Positions 1 to 9,455 of a DNA stretch of 64,000 bases are shown here, one piece after another (the first letter of the stretch is position 1; every line of letters starts with the position of its first letter). This DNA is from Diplonema japonicum (Eukaryota > Euglenozoa > Diplonemea > Diplonemida > Diplonemidae), in the NCBI GenBank assembly GCA_964019335.1, contig OZ025723.1:1-64000 (forward strand). The letters are read 5' to 3'. The notes beneath the pieces are model-generated. The model did no database searches and was not told the DNA's origin. It saw only the letters and a list, made by a program, of their open reading frames with translations. The position numbers and the translations under genes were made by a program.

Positions 1-48
1 GGGTTTGCGGGTTTGCGGGTTTGCGGGTTTGCGGGTTTGCGGGTTTGC
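1..48 (+). repeat. GGGTTTGC octamer array (6 copies)
   Basis: Six perfect tandem copies of the octamer GGGTTTGC open the window. Degenerate copies (GGTTTGCA) recur at 2398-2418 and 2914-2940, each at the edge of a retroelement fragment. The octamer is G-rich on one strand and so telomere-like. However, the G-rich strand points into the window, the opposite of a normal chromosome left end, so this is an interstitial array or an element-borne repeat. Read on the minus strand it stays in frame with the upstream dioxygenase frame and would encode an eight-residue repeat, QTRKPANP. Confidence 0.85.
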
Positions 49-1316
49 AAAAAAAAATGGGGGGGCAGAGAGGGAGGGGCACTACCTTCTCTCGGGCGTG
101 CTGTCTCTCCCTCTGCCTTTTTTTCCTCCAAAGAGGGTCTGTTTTTCACCTCCGTGGAGGGTCCCTCTGGAGAGGGCTCTATAAAAGAAAAAGGGGGGGA
201 CAAATGGGGGGGAGGAACACTACCCTCTCTTGGGAGTGCCACCTCTTCCCCTCTCTCTCTGTTTTCCTCCGAAGAGTGTCTGTTTTTTACCTCCGTGGAG
301 GGTTCCTCTGGAGAGGGCTCTAAAAATGAAAAAGGGGGGGACAAATGGGGGGGAGGAGCACCACCCTCTCTTGGGAGTGCCACCTCTTCCCCTTTCTCTC
401 TATTTTCCTCCGAAGAGGGTCTGTTTTCCTCTGAAGAGGGTTCTAAAAAAAAAAAGGGGGCGGGTGGGGCACTATCCTCTCTCGGGAGTGCCACCCCCCC
501 TTGCCCACAAAAAAGGGGATCTAAAAAAGGGGGTTCATCTGTTAACCCAGGGGATGGGTCTTCCTGGGGTGTGCAGGTGAGCTTGGGGCCTACCGCACAC
601 AGGGTGATCAACACCCTGACACCAGTGGACATCCCAGACGGGATGTGGTGTGTCCACTGGTGTCTCGCTTCACCTTCCAACAGTGCCCATGAGAAGGGGG
701 GCACCAGGTATCTCGCCACCCTGTCCCCCCTCCTCATGACCATTGTGGTCTCGGCTCCGTACGAGAGGACTAGGACAATCGGTCCCAGCCTCACGTCATC
801 CTTGTGGGTGGCAATCCCACAACCAGACTTGTACTTGTTGACAAGTACCTGGTTGGGGACCACCTTGAGCCCTGCGGCGGCGGCCACCTCCCTCACCCAC
901 CCCTCCACCCCCCCTGGGATCCCCGTGGTGGGGCGCACCTTGGCGTTCGTCCCCTCCCACCGGTACCTGTATTGGAGGGTCTCCCTCCCTGAGTTCCCAG
1001 ACAGGGCCTCCCACTTTCCTGAAAGCAGGGCTTTTGGGAAGGCAGGGGCCGGGCCCATCCTCAACCCAGGAGGGTGTTCACCATACACCAGTACCCACCC
1101 CTTTTTTTCTCCCTCTTTTCTTCCCTCTTCAACAATAGCAGGGTCGGCTGCAGGGGTCGTGGTCGCGGCAGTCGTGGCTGCGGCAGGGGCGGCTGTGGCG
1201 GTCTCAGTTGTGGCGATCAGGGCGGCAGGGTCGGCTGTGGCGTTCAGGGCGGCTGGGGCGGCCGTGGCTGTAGCAGCGGCGGTCAAAACCGCGGTCTCTG
1301 CTAGTGATTTTTTTAT
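1..1316 (-). CDS. AlkB-like 2OG-Fe(II) dioxygenase with C-terminal repeats, partial
   Basis: The minus strand is open without a stop for 438 codons, from just after a TGA at 1319-1317 to the window edge. The first ATG in frame is at 1058. The order is an Ala/Thr-rich low-complexity leader, an AlkB-type domain (about 1058-570), then repeats of about 45 residues, then a QTRKPANP octapeptide repeat. The domain shows the expected ligands: an HxD pair in NKYKSGCGIATHKDD, LVLSYG after it, a second His in the stretch WTHHIPSG, and the 2OG-binding Arg in RVLITLC. AlkB relatives oxidatively demethylate alkylated nucleic acids. The frame stays open across many A/G homopolymers, which supports real coding. 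It lies among retroelement debris and may be part of a mobile element. No reverse transcriptase is visible in it. It is the only well-supported minus-strand coding signal in the window. Confidence 0.6.
   Translation of the reverse strand, partial: MKKSLAETAVLTAAATATAAPAALNATADPAALIATTETATAAPAAATTAATTTPAADPAIVEEGRKEGEKKGWVLVYGEHPPGLRMGPAPAFPKALLSGKWEALSGNSGRETLQYRYRWEGTNAKVRPTTGIPGGVEGWVREVAAAAGLKVVPNQVLVNKYKSGCGIATHKDDVRLGPIVLVLSYGAETTMVMRRGDRVARYLVPPFSWALLEGEARHQWTHHIPSGMSTGVRVLITLCAVGPKLTCTPQEDPSPGLTDEPPFLDPLFCGQGGVALPREDSAPPAPFFFLEPSSEENRPSSEENREKGEEVALPREGGAPPPHLSPPFSFLEPSPEEPSTEVKNRHSSEENRERGEEVALPREGSVPPPHLSPPFSFIEPSPEGPSTEVKNRPSLEEKKAEGETARPREGSAPPSLPPHFFLQTRKPANPQTRKPAN
85..500 (-). 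repeat. Imperfect tandem repeat of about 139 bp (3-4 units)
   Basis: Units begin near 88, 228, 367 and 477 with the shared sequence CTCTTGGGAGTGCC. They share a CTCCGTGGAGGG palindrome and runs of G and A. The unit length varies (about 139, 139, 110), but every change keeps the minus-strand dioxygenase frame open. This gives related peptide units containing ALPREG and EPSPEE. Confidence 0.75.
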
Positions 1317-1414
1317 TCAAGGTGGTGGGGATAACATGGAAATATAAGAAGTACATCAGATGTGTTGTTTGCTGTTGACCTCCTCGTTGGTCATCACCAG
1401 TAGCGCCCGAGTGG

Positions 1415-1590
1415 AAGAACGTAACGCAGATGCTCAGGGTGACGAACAGGCAGCAAACTGCACGAGCGCAGAATCTTGGTTACCCAGGACGCCCCGGCTA
1501 GGGTTGAGCACACCGCACGCATTAAGGACACGACGCGGAACGCAAAAGAAGCTACAACTCGGCCAGGGAGCGCCCCCTGTAATCAAGTAG
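1415..1590 (+). repeat. Dispersed repeat family A, copy 1
   Basis: This copy carries the landmarks CAGAATCTTGGTTACCCAGG, CATTAAGGACACGACGCGGAA and GAAGCTACAACTCGGC. Related copies lie at 6335-6515, 7178-7235 (partial) and 7515-7660. Inverted copies lie at 4440-4840 and 7690-7760. It is an AT-poor, non-coding dispersed repeat. Confidence 0.7.
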
Positions 1591-1604
1591 GTAGTTCGTG
1601 CTTC

Positions 1605-1649
1605 ATTGCACGCTTAACACCACCTAGTGTTGCAATCAAAGCCCCATTT
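1605..1649 (+). repeat. 45-bp dispersed sequence, copy 1
   Basis: The 45-bp stretch from ATTGCACGCTTAAC to GCCCCATTT recurs at 28923-28967 with two differences. Both copies are followed by a T-rich run. It is one of the few sequences shared between the repeat block and the gene array. Confidence 0.75.
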
Positions 1650-1700
1650 ATTTTATTATTTTTTTTTTCTAAAGGGGGGTGGGGGGATCTAGGGGGTGGG

Positions 1701-2392
1701 GGTGGGGATTCATACTGCCCAACCAGATAGTCTGGTTGGGTCGGCCCTGGCATCATGTGCAGCCTGGTGGCCTGTCGGGGTTCCTTCTCCCTGTGGTTTG
1801 CACGGTCACCTCCTCTTGCATTCCGTCTTGGATCCATTTTTTATTTTTTTTATTTTTTTTTAAAGTGTGTGTTGGGGGAGGGGATCCTTTCGGTAAGCGG
1901 CAGGCAGGCCGACAGGCAAAACAACCCCCCCAGACGACGGCAACAACAGACAACGGACGCAGCGGCAAACCCAGGCAGAGGCAGCAGGCACCAGCAGAAC
2001 ACAAACGACCAATAAAGTACAGAAACTGTAGCTTTAGAATCATTGGTGGGGATTCATACTGCCCAACCAGATTGCCTGGTTGGGTGGGTCTCGGTGCCAT
2101 GCACTGCAGGCTGCGGGCTTGCTCCTGCGGGCTGCGGCTGCAGTCACCTCCTCCTGCGAGTCGTCTTGGATCCATTTTTTTTTTTTGTTTTATAGTGTGT
2201 GATGGGGGGGAGGGGATCCTTTCATTGAGCAGCAGGCAGGCCGACGGGCAAAACAACCCCCCCGGACGACAGCGACGACGGACAACAGATGCAGCGGCAA
2301 ACCCAGGCAGAGGCGGCAGGCACCAGCAGAACACGAACGACCAATAAAGTACAGAAACAATAAAGTACAGAAACTGTAGCTTTAGAATCGTT
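1701..2392 (+). repeat. Direct tandem duplication of a 344-348 bp unit
   Basis: Unit 1 is 1701-2044 and unit 2 is 2045-2392. Both begin GGTGGGGATTCATACTGCCC, contain GTCTTGGATCCATTTTT and a GGGGATCCTTTC block, and end with CAATAAAGTACAGAAACTG and TTTAGAATC. Unit 2 has a small internal duplication of AATAAAGTACAGAAAC. No coding frame is convincingly conserved. The downstream junction runs directly into a GGGTTTGCAGGTTTGCGGG repeat. Confidence 0.8.
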
Positions 2393-2397
2393 GGTGT

Positions 2398-2418
2398 GGG
2401 TTTGCAGGTTTGCGGGTT
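2398..2418 (+). repeat. Degenerate GGGTTTGC repeat at the 5' edge of a retroelement fragment
   Basis: GGGTTTGCAGGTTTGCGGG marks the junction between the 348-bp tandem repeat and the RNase H remnant that follows. Confidence 0.65.
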
Positions 2419-2450
2419 GACAAGGGCCAACAAGGCAGAGAGAGGACACA

Positions 2451-2875
2451 ATGGTGGGAATCTGGACACAGCTGTGGTGGCTTCTGAAAGGCAAGGGAGC
2501 AACCCTCACACTGCAGTACATCCCAAGTCACTGTGGTATTGCAGGGAATGAAGTGGCTGAGAGGCTGGCAGCGGCAGGTGTGAAGGAACAACAGAGGCAG
2601 CCAGTGAGCCTTGGATCAGTGAAAAACAAGCTCTGGAAATGTGCGAAAGACAGGATTGATGCAGAGCTGGACAAGCAGACAGCCTACCAGAAGCTGACAA
2701 AGGGCAAGGAACCCCCAAAGACAAACAGCTTGGGCAGGAAAGCCGAAGTCTGCATCAATCGACTGAAGACAGGACACCACCTGCTGCTGAAGGACTACCA
2801 TGAGGGTCCGAAGCAAAAGCCATGTCAGCTGTGTGGCACGAAGTGCTGCACCCTGAACCACCTGGTGATGAGCTG

Positions 2876-2878
<3 letters not shown>
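2451..2878 (+). pseudogene. Non-LTR retrotransposon ORF fragment: RNase H C-terminus plus zinc knuckle
   Basis: The frame encodes about 143 residues ending MSC-N. It includes YIPSHCGIAGNEVAERLA, the C-terminal core of a retrotransposon RNase H (the HCG and GNE..E/D motif). It ends with CQLCGTKCCTLNHLVMSC, a CCHC-type zinc knuckle such as ends the ORFs of I/Jockey-type LINEs. The reverse transcriptase and most of RNase H are missing at the 5' side, where the GGGTTTGC-like repeat begins. The 3' side stops abruptly after the last Cys in a run of 35 T. It is a dead remnant truncated at both ends. Confidence 0.8.
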
Positions 2879-2914
<36 letters not shown>

Positions 2915-2940
2915 GGTTTGCAGGTTTGCAGGTTTGCAGG
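2879..2940 (+). repeat. T35 run followed by GGGTTTGCAGG repeats
   Basis: A run of 35 T (2879-2913) is followed by GGGTTTGC and two GGTTTGCA-type copies. A poly(A) tail in the opposite orientation, integrated at octamer repeats, would give this order. The RNase H frame upstream is interrupted exactly here. Confidence 0.7.
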
Positions 2941-3734
2941 GACTTGAGAAAATAAATAAAAAGGGGGACTTGAGAATGTTTTTTTTTTTTTTTCTTCACA
3001 AGATAAACCTTAAGAGAAGATAAAAATATTCCAAAACAGACAATCAAGTTCCAACCTGGGAGGAAGGCATGGGTTTCTCTTTTTCTTTATGGGAGGGAGA
3101 GGGGAAGAAGAAGAGGCAACTCCAATTTAAATGATAAAAATTCAAAAATAAAAATTACAAAAAAGTCTTAAAAATAAAAAGTTGTGACACAACAAGTCCA
3201 CCGATGAAAAATGAAACCCAAGAGGAAGGAGTGGGTCTCTTCTTTTCTTTTTTTTTTTTGGGGGGGGGAAGGGAAGGGAAGGAGAAGAAGAGGTAAATTC
3301 TAAAACATACTAGGGAGGAATGAGTGGGGCAGGGGGTAAAATTTAGGAGGGGGAAAGAGGGAGAATCAGAATTTCAAAAAAAAAAAAAAAAAAAAAAAAG
3401 AAAAAGAAAAAATAAAAATAAAAAAAAACAAAAAAGAAAAACAAAAAAAAATCTAAGTGGTTCTATCTAGCCTGGCTGTTGTAGCACCTGTTCCCTATTC
3501 TTTATTTTTCCCTTTTTTTTCAGAAAAAAAAAAACAAATGTTTCACATCTTCCTATGGTGGGGGGGGGGGGGGGGGGGCAGAACTGGGAGCCAAAGGCCT
3601 TAGGCCAGAGGCACTCCTCGAAAAACCACAGCAGACCACAGACCTCTTCAGTTCAATTGAAGAGATGATCACACAGGACCAGCAGTAGAAGTAAATAGAA
3701 TAGTAAAGAAAAAAAAAAAGAGAAAACAGGAATG
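2941..3734. other. Gene-free A-rich and G-rich simple sequence
   Basis: I see only simple sequence here: A-rich tracts with interspersed G, a poly-A block near 3376-3450, and a run of 19 G at about 3560-3578. No coding frame or RNA gene is supported. Confidence 0.6.
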
Positions 3735-4043
3735 GAGAACAAAAAGAAAGGAAATAGTGTGAGAATTGAGATAATTAATGGGATGAACAGGACAAATGAG
3801 AAAAGAAAAAGAAAAGGGAAAAGAAAAAAAGAGAACAAGTGTAGGAATATAAATACAGATAAGAAGAGTGCCATGAAGAGAAGAAAGAGGAAGAAAAAAG
3901 AAAAAAAAAGTTTGTGAGCAGCAGCCTTATCTAATCCCGTTTACCCAAACAACCCAACTCGTTTACCCCCAGAAAAAGAAGAAGAGGAAAAAAAAAAGAG
4001 AACAAGTGTGAAATAAGAAGAGTGCCACAAAGAGAAAAAAAGG
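3735..4043 (+). repeat. Dispersed repeat family B, copy 1
   Basis: This A/G-rich repeat carries AGTGTGAGAATTGAGATAAT and TTACCCAAACAACCCAACTC. It is about 90% identical to 6868-7157 and in the same orientation. It is purine-rich and non-coding; its open frames are low-complexity Lys/Arg/Glu strings. Confidence 0.75.
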
Positions 4044-4233
4044 AACAAAGAAAAAAGAAAAGAAAGAGAAAAGAAACAGTGAGCAGCAACCTTAGAAGGA
4101 AAAAAAAACCCCCTAGAAGGAAAAAAAAAAGAAGAAAGAAGAAAGAAAAAAAAAAAAAGAAAGGCAAAACTTGTAGATAAAGACCCTGCAAATGTGTGGT
4201 ATGAGTTGCTCACCCCCCTACCCAAAAGTGAGC

Positions 4234-4360
4234 AAAGTGTCCATTAAAGAAAAGCAAGCCAGGATAGACTTGTGTACCCTTTTTTTCACTCCTCTCACTT
4301 TCACCCACCCAGGCCCCACCCACCCCTACCCCTACCCAAGGCCAGGGAGGGAGAAAAAGA
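4234..4360 (+). repeat. Dispersed repeat family C, copy 1
   Basis: The sequence from AAAGTGTCCATTAAAG through TAGACTTGTGTACCC to CAAGGCCAGGGAGGGAG is nearly identical to 5979-6105. Copies of families B and C lie in different relative order in the two places, so they moved or were rearranged separately. Confidence 0.8.
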
Positions 4361-4439
4361 AAGGAGAGGGCTTGGCCAGCCAAAAAAAAAAGAGGTTTAT
4401 TTAAAAAAAAAAAGGAGGCTGGTGTTGGCAGCACCCTGC

Positions 4440-4840
4440 ACAAGAACTGTCTACTTGATTACAGGGGGGTGCACCACAGCCGAGTTGTAGCTTCTTCTGC
4501 ATTCTGCATTGTTTCCTTAATCACTGTGGCTGGGATGTAGCTTCTTCTGCATTCCACATCATGCCCTTAATCACTGCAGCCAGGTTGTAACTTCTTGCAT
4601 TCCATGTCATTTCCTTAACCACCACAGCCAGGTTGTAGCTTCTTCTGCATTCTGCATCGTGTCCTTAATCACCATGACCAAGTTGTAGCTTTTTGTGTTC
4701 CATGTCATTTCCTTAATCACGATGGCTGGACGGCTGGGTTGTAGCTTCTTCTGCATTCTGTGTTGTGTCCTTAATGTGTGTGGTATTCAGCTCAACCCCA
4801 GCCAGGGCACCCCAGGTAACTAAGATTCTGTGCTTGTGTG
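4440..4840 (-). repeat. Inverted family A copy with internal tandem array of about 55-60 bp
   Basis: Six diverged units carry GGTTGTAGCTTCTTCTGCAT and a TCCTTAATCAC block. These are the reverse complement of the GAAGCTACAACT and ATTAAGGACAC landmarks of family A. Here the central part of the element was amplified in tandem. Confidence 0.7.
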
Positions 4841-5974
4841 GTTTGCTCAGTGATGACAGATGAGGAGGTCAACAGTGAACAACACATCTGATGTTTTTCT
4901 TATATTTTCATGTTATCCCCACCACCTGAAAAAGAAGATAAAAGATTTTTTTTTTTTTTTTTTTCCTACCAACAGTCAGCACCCCCATGCACACTGAATT
5001 TTTTTTCTTTTTTTTTTTTGTATATTGTGCACCAGGAGGTGCACATTGTGACACCCCTGTCAGTGTTGTTATGGGAAAAAACCCAGGGGGGTGGGGGGGC
5101 AGGGGGGCAAAAAAAATTTTTTTTCTAGGGACCCTCACTTATTTCTCATTTAGCACCCTCAAAACAGACTTTTTTGGAAATTTTTAGCCAAAAAAAAAAT
5201 TTTTTTTTTCCCAGGGGACCCCAAACTTGGGGTCACTTTGGCCATTTTTGACCCAAAATTTTTTTTCTGGAAATAGCCAGAAATCATAAAATTTATATTT
5301 AAAACACCTTAAAAACCCACTTCTGCAAACCAAAAAGTTCAGAAAGGTGTTTAGGTGGAATACACATCTCTAAACTATATTCTGAAGTAAAAAGTAAGTA
5401 AAAATCCAAAAATTTCAGGGGGGCAACTCATTCTCTTAACAACACTGGGAGGGTAATTTTTTTTTTTTTTTTTTTTTTTGAACACCCAATTTGGTCCTGA
5501 AAATGGAATTTTGAACAGCCAATGGAAAGTTTTGACCCTACTTGGACTGAAAAAAATCTTTTAAAAATCACTTTAGGAATTTTTGGAATTTTGGCCTAAT
5601 TTTGGGTGATGATAAGCAAAATGCTCCTTGAAGTAGGTTTCCCAGCTGTGGTTACCTAATCGAATTTTTTTTTCCTTCAAGGAATCAACTTTCTTCCGAA
5701 AATTTAAGATTTATATCATTCTAGCACCTTGTAACTCACTTTTCAGGAAACACACATTTTCACACATTTGAATTTATTCTTAAGTTTTTTTCTGAACCTA
5801 TTTAATTTTTAAACCTAATAAAGAAAGTGTAAATCTCCTAATCAAAACTTTTTAGTCCAGTGTTGCCAAAATGGGTTGAAAATTAAAGTACCCGGCTGGT
5901 TACTTAATGCAGCATAGACAGAAAATTTGCAGTGTTGGGGTGGGCCAGACCCCTCAGACCACCAGTCTGGCCCA
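4841..5974. other. Gene-free AT-rich sequence
   Basis: This stretch is AT-rich with long A and T runs (for example T17 near 4947 and T22 near 5458). It contains no supported gene, tRNA or known element. Confidence 0.6.
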
Positions 5975-5978
5975 CTAC

Positions 5979-6105
5979 AAAGTGTCCATTAAAGAAAAGC
6001 AAGCCAGGATAGACTTGTGTACCCTTTTTTCGCTCCTCTTCACTTTCACCCACCCAGGCCCCACCCACCCCTACCCCTACCCAAGGCCAGGGAGGGAGAA
6101 AAAGA
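5979..6105 (+). repeat. Dispersed repeat family C, copy 2
   Basis: This is a near-identical copy of 4234-4360 in the same orientation. It is followed by 230 bp with an open minus-strand frame (6327-6046) that resembles no family I recognise. Confidence 0.8.
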
Positions 6106-6334
6106 CACACATGTCACACTTCCATCCCTCACCCATGCCTTCACTTTGATCAGGTCCTTGACCTTTCCCACTGGGGCCCTTATCCTTGCATTGCACCTCT
6201 CCAAGAACTCATGTAGTGTCACCTTGGTAGCACTGGCTCCCACCACAATGCCCACTACCCCTTCCTTCCCTGGTGTCGGGTGGTGTCTGCACCCCTGGGT
6301 CTGCAACTTGACCACCCTCCATGCCATTTCCAGA

Positions 6335-6515
6335 GTCCCCTAATGCAGATGCTCAGGGTGATGAATTGGCAGCAAACTGCATGAGCACAGAATCTTGGTT
6401 ACCCCAGGTTGCTATGGCTGGGGTTAAGCTGCACACTGCACACATTAAGAACACAACACAGAACACAGAAGAAGCTACAACTCAGCTGCAGTGCCCCCCT
6501 GTATCAAGTTAACAG
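6335..6515 (+). repeat. Dispersed repeat family A, copy 2
   Basis: The copy runs from GCAGATGCTCAGGGTGA through CAGAATCTTGGTTACCCCAG to GAAGCTACAACTCAGCTG. It matches 1415-1590 in the same orientation with many transitions. Confidence 0.7.
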
Positions 6516-6867
6516 TTCTTGTGCAGGCACCACCAACACGACGAACAGGCATTTCCTCCATCCATTTGGCTGGTCATCACCTGTAGCACCCTGAGTGGAA
6601 GAACAAATTGCAGATGCTCAGGGTGAGTAAACTACTTAGGGCACCTATTTCTAGGGGGATTTTTGCTCCTCTTAAATGGTGAAAGAATAAATTCAAATGT
6701 GTATATCCTGAAGTGAGTTATAATATAAATTTTAATTTTTTGGATGAAAATTGATTCCTTGAAGAAAAAAAAATTCAATTAGGTTACCACAGTTGGGTGA
6801 CCTATTCCTAGGAGGCTCAATATCACCCTCCAAAAAAAAAGAAAAAAAAAAGAGAAAAAAAACATGA

Positions 6868-7157
6868 ACAGAAAACAAAAAGAAAGGAAATAGTGTGAGA
6901 ATTGAGATAATTAATGGGATGAACAGGACAAATGAGAAAAGAAAAAGAAAAGGGAAAAAAAAAGAGAACAAGTATAAGAATATAAATATGGATAAGAAGA
7001 GCACCATGAAGAGAAGAAAGAGGAAGAAAAAAAAAGTTTGTGAGCACCTTATCTAATCCCATTTACCCAAACAACCCAACTCATTTACCCCCAGAAAGAA
7101 GAAAAGGAAAAAGAGAGAACAAGTGTGAAATAAGAAGAGCACCATGAAGAGAAAAAA
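6868..7157 (+). repeat. Dispersed repeat family B, copy 2
   Basis: This is the second copy of the purine-rich repeat at 3735-4043 and contains the same TTACCCAAACAACCCAACTC landmark. Confidence 0.75.
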
Positions 7158-7177
7158 TAAAAATACTTTCTACCCTC

Positions 7178-7760
7178 CTGCATGTGTTGAGCTGCACACT
7201 GCACACATTAAGGACACGACATGGAATATTGTGCTGTCAGTGTTGTGGTGATATAGTCACCACTTTCAACCTTGATGATGCAAAGAGGAAAAAAAAAGGG
7301 GGGGGGGGGGAAACTAGTTTGACACTCCATTTGTTTGTGTGCACAAGCAGAATTTTACCTAATAAAATAGCTCATTACGCTGCCATCAACTAGTTTTTAG
7401 TCTTGACAATAATATTGTTAAAACAAAAAAAAAGTAAGGAATTCCCTGTTCTGCCAAGTTCTGGTTCTGCCATTCTGCCAAGTTCCGACTTTCAGTTTGG
7501 CAGAAGGGAATGGAACAACCCAATCCTGCACAAGCAGAATCTTGGTTACCCAGGACGCCCTGGCTGGGGTTGAGCTGAACACCACACACATTAAGGACAC
7601 AACACGGAATGCAGAAGAAGCTACAACTCGGCTGTGGTGTACCCCCTGTAATCAAGTAGTCTTGTGCAGGTCCTTTAACTCATATATCTCTCACCACGGC
7701 TGGGTTGTAGCTTCTTCTGTGTTCCGCATCGATCACCACAGCCGGGTTGTATTACATCCA
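7178..7760 (+). repeat. Cluster of family A copies in both orientations
   Basis: A partial + copy (7178-7235), a fuller + copy (7515-7660) and a short inverted copy (7690-7760, GGGTTGTAGCTTCTTCTG) occur within 600 bp. The sequence between them is simple and non-coding. Confidence 0.65.
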
Positions 7761-7957
7761 AATACAACATTTCTGGACATTTGTACATACCTGCAGCTGC
7801 AGTGCACCAGAGTAGATAGGTGCAAATGGCTTGATGGAGCTGTGCATGTCTGTGGTATGAAGAAGAAGAAAAAGAAAAAAAAAAAAAAAAAATCGTTGTC
7901 CAAAAATATTTGAAAAAAAATTGTTTGCAGGTGTGTCAAAAATTGCAGAAAATTTGA

Positions 7958-8008
7958 GTCTGGTCAGTCTGGTCAGTCTGGCCGATCCGGTCAGTCTGGT
8001 CAGTCCAG
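7958..8008 (+). repeat. Nonamer tandem repeat GGTCAGTCT
   Basis: About five to six imperfect copies of GGTCAGTCT lie in tandem. A near-inverted ACCAGACCAGACC follows at about 8021-8033. Confidence 0.8.
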
Positions 8009-8554
8009 TAAAATGGGTACACCAGACCAGACCGGATTCACCTAGCCAAATCCTTGGGGAATTTTTGGGTCAAAAATGGCAAAAATGAGCCAAAGTAGGG
8101 GTCCCACTGAGAAAAAAGAATTTGGTCCATTGGTAGATGGTTAAGGGTGATTTTTACCTTGTATGAAGTTGGGAAGCTCATCCATTATAGTTTGATAGTC
8201 TTGAACGGATGCTTTGATAATGACAGGGTACACACCAAAGTTTTAAACACGTTGGGTGGACCATGGGATGTTGTTTCTGCACATCATGAACTCCAACCTC
8301 CACCTCCACTCAACTACTAGCTGTTGCACAGGATCAGTTGTGATAAAATACACCCCCACCCACCCACTGCATATTAGGGCCTTTTTTTTTTGCTCAGTTT
8401 TAGCTATTCCTATGTTGGGATGAGGGACATAATGTGCTGTTTTTGAGAAAATAGCAGTTTCTTTCTATTTTTCCTTTTCTTAAAACAGTTCCACTCAATT
8501 TCTTTTTTTACTGTCAAAGTAATTTTAATTCTTCCTTGTAATGTTACATAAATC
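8009..8554. other. Non-coding boundary between repeat block and gene array
   Basis: Apart from its first bases, this stretch has no repeat family seen further left and no supported gene. It becomes pyrimidine-rich near 8455-8550, ahead of the first splice acceptor of the gene array. Confidence 0.5.
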
Positions 8555-8576
8555 AGCACCTGTCAAGAATCCACAC

Positions 8577-9455
8577 ATGAATCTTGTTGTGTTCCAGCAT
8601 GGAAGTCATGGGGCGTTTGGGGATTTCAGCACTGTAATTAAAGAGCTAACAGCAAGAAGGAAAGACATGGTTGTGTGGGGTAGTGATACATGTAAAGGGT
8701 TAGGAACCGATAAGGGTGTTGGTCCTGTGGCAGACATTATTGCAAAAGAGTTAGATGATTACCTTCTACCACTTCTTAATGACACTCGAGTGCAGGTCTG
8801 CTTTGTTGGCCACTCTATGGGAGGACTTGTTATCAGATCCTTAGTTACAAAAGCAGCTTGTTTTGCACATAAACATTTTGAGCCGGTGTTATACATCTCT
8901 ATTGCAACACCTCACTTGGGGATTAGACAGATAGGTAGCTTTATTCTGGCAATGGCATACATCATAGGTAAGGTATACTGTCAAACATACTTGGACTTGG
9001 CACAGGAGAGTGAGACTTTAAGCACTTTGTGTAACGATACTCACATTACAGCACTGCGAAAGTTCAAGAAGCTAGTCACTGTTGCCAATCTTCACGACCA
9101 CTTAGTCAGCTTTGGGACATCAGCACTGCTAACTAAGAGCTGTGACCCTGGTCTCCAACAAGACCCAACCTGTGGGAAGCTGCGATGTCCAGTGAGGTTG
9201 ATGCCTGCCACCGTCCCTGCTGATGAGCAAATCAGAGCATCCTTTTCGAGGTATACCGACTTCGGGAATTATCGTGCAAACAGGGTGGTGCAGCAATTCA
9301 AAACCCTGCGCAGTCTGGAGTGGGAGATGGTGGCTGTTGACCTGTTTTGTAGGGGGAATGCTGCACACTCAGACATCATCGCGAAGGGAAACTCTGCCCA
9401 TGGTGAATTCAGTGCATCTCGTCTTTCCAAGATAATAGATGAATCTTTTGAATGA
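8577..9455 (+). CDS. DUF676-type alpha/beta hydrolase (putative serine esterase/lipase)
   Basis: This predicted protein of 292 residues is an alpha/beta hydrolase of the DUF676 lipase-like family, which probably cleaves ester bonds in lipids. The frame is open from 8541. I chose the ATG at 8577 because an AG acceptor (8555-8556) would remove the earlier ATG, and because MNLVVFQHGSHG is exactly where the family domain begins. The nucleophile elbow GHSMGG (Ser about residue 80) is intact. ATPHLG follows, then NLHDHLVSFGTSAL, which likely supplies the acid, and AAHSDII near the end, which may supply the His. There is no signal peptide. Substrate cannot be inferred. It is the first gene of the one-way array. 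Confidence 0.88.
   Translation: MNLVVFQHGSHGAFGDFSTVIKELTARRKDMVVWGSDTCKGLGTDKGVGPVADIIAKELDDYLLPLLNDTRVQVCFVGHSMGGLVIRSLVTKAACFAHKHFEPVLYISIATPHLGIRQIGSFILAMAYIIGKVYCQTYLDLAQESETLSTLCNDTHITALRKFKKLVTVANLHDHLVSFGTSALLTKSCDPGLQQDPTCGKLRCPVRLMPATVPADEQIRASFSRYTDFGNYRANRVVQQFKTLRSLEWEMVAVDLFCRGNAAHSDIIAKGNSAHGEFSASRLSKIIDESFE

Noticed and set aside
1-48. Chromosome-end telomere
   Set aside because: The G-rich strand runs 5' to 3' into the window. A left telomere should show the C-rich strand here, and the array is only 48 bp.
13-1347. 444-codon + frame over the left repeats
   Set aside because: Low-complexity Ser/Gly strings with no domain. The opposite strand carries the coherent AlkB motifs, so this is a shadow.
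6046-6327. Minus frame of 93 codons as a gene
   Set aside because: No recognisable family, lies between dispersed repeats, and its end overlaps family C. It may be a retroelement scrap but is not supportable.
7958-8008. CRISPR-like array
   Set aside because: The repeats are contiguous 9-mers without spacers in eukaryotic DNA.
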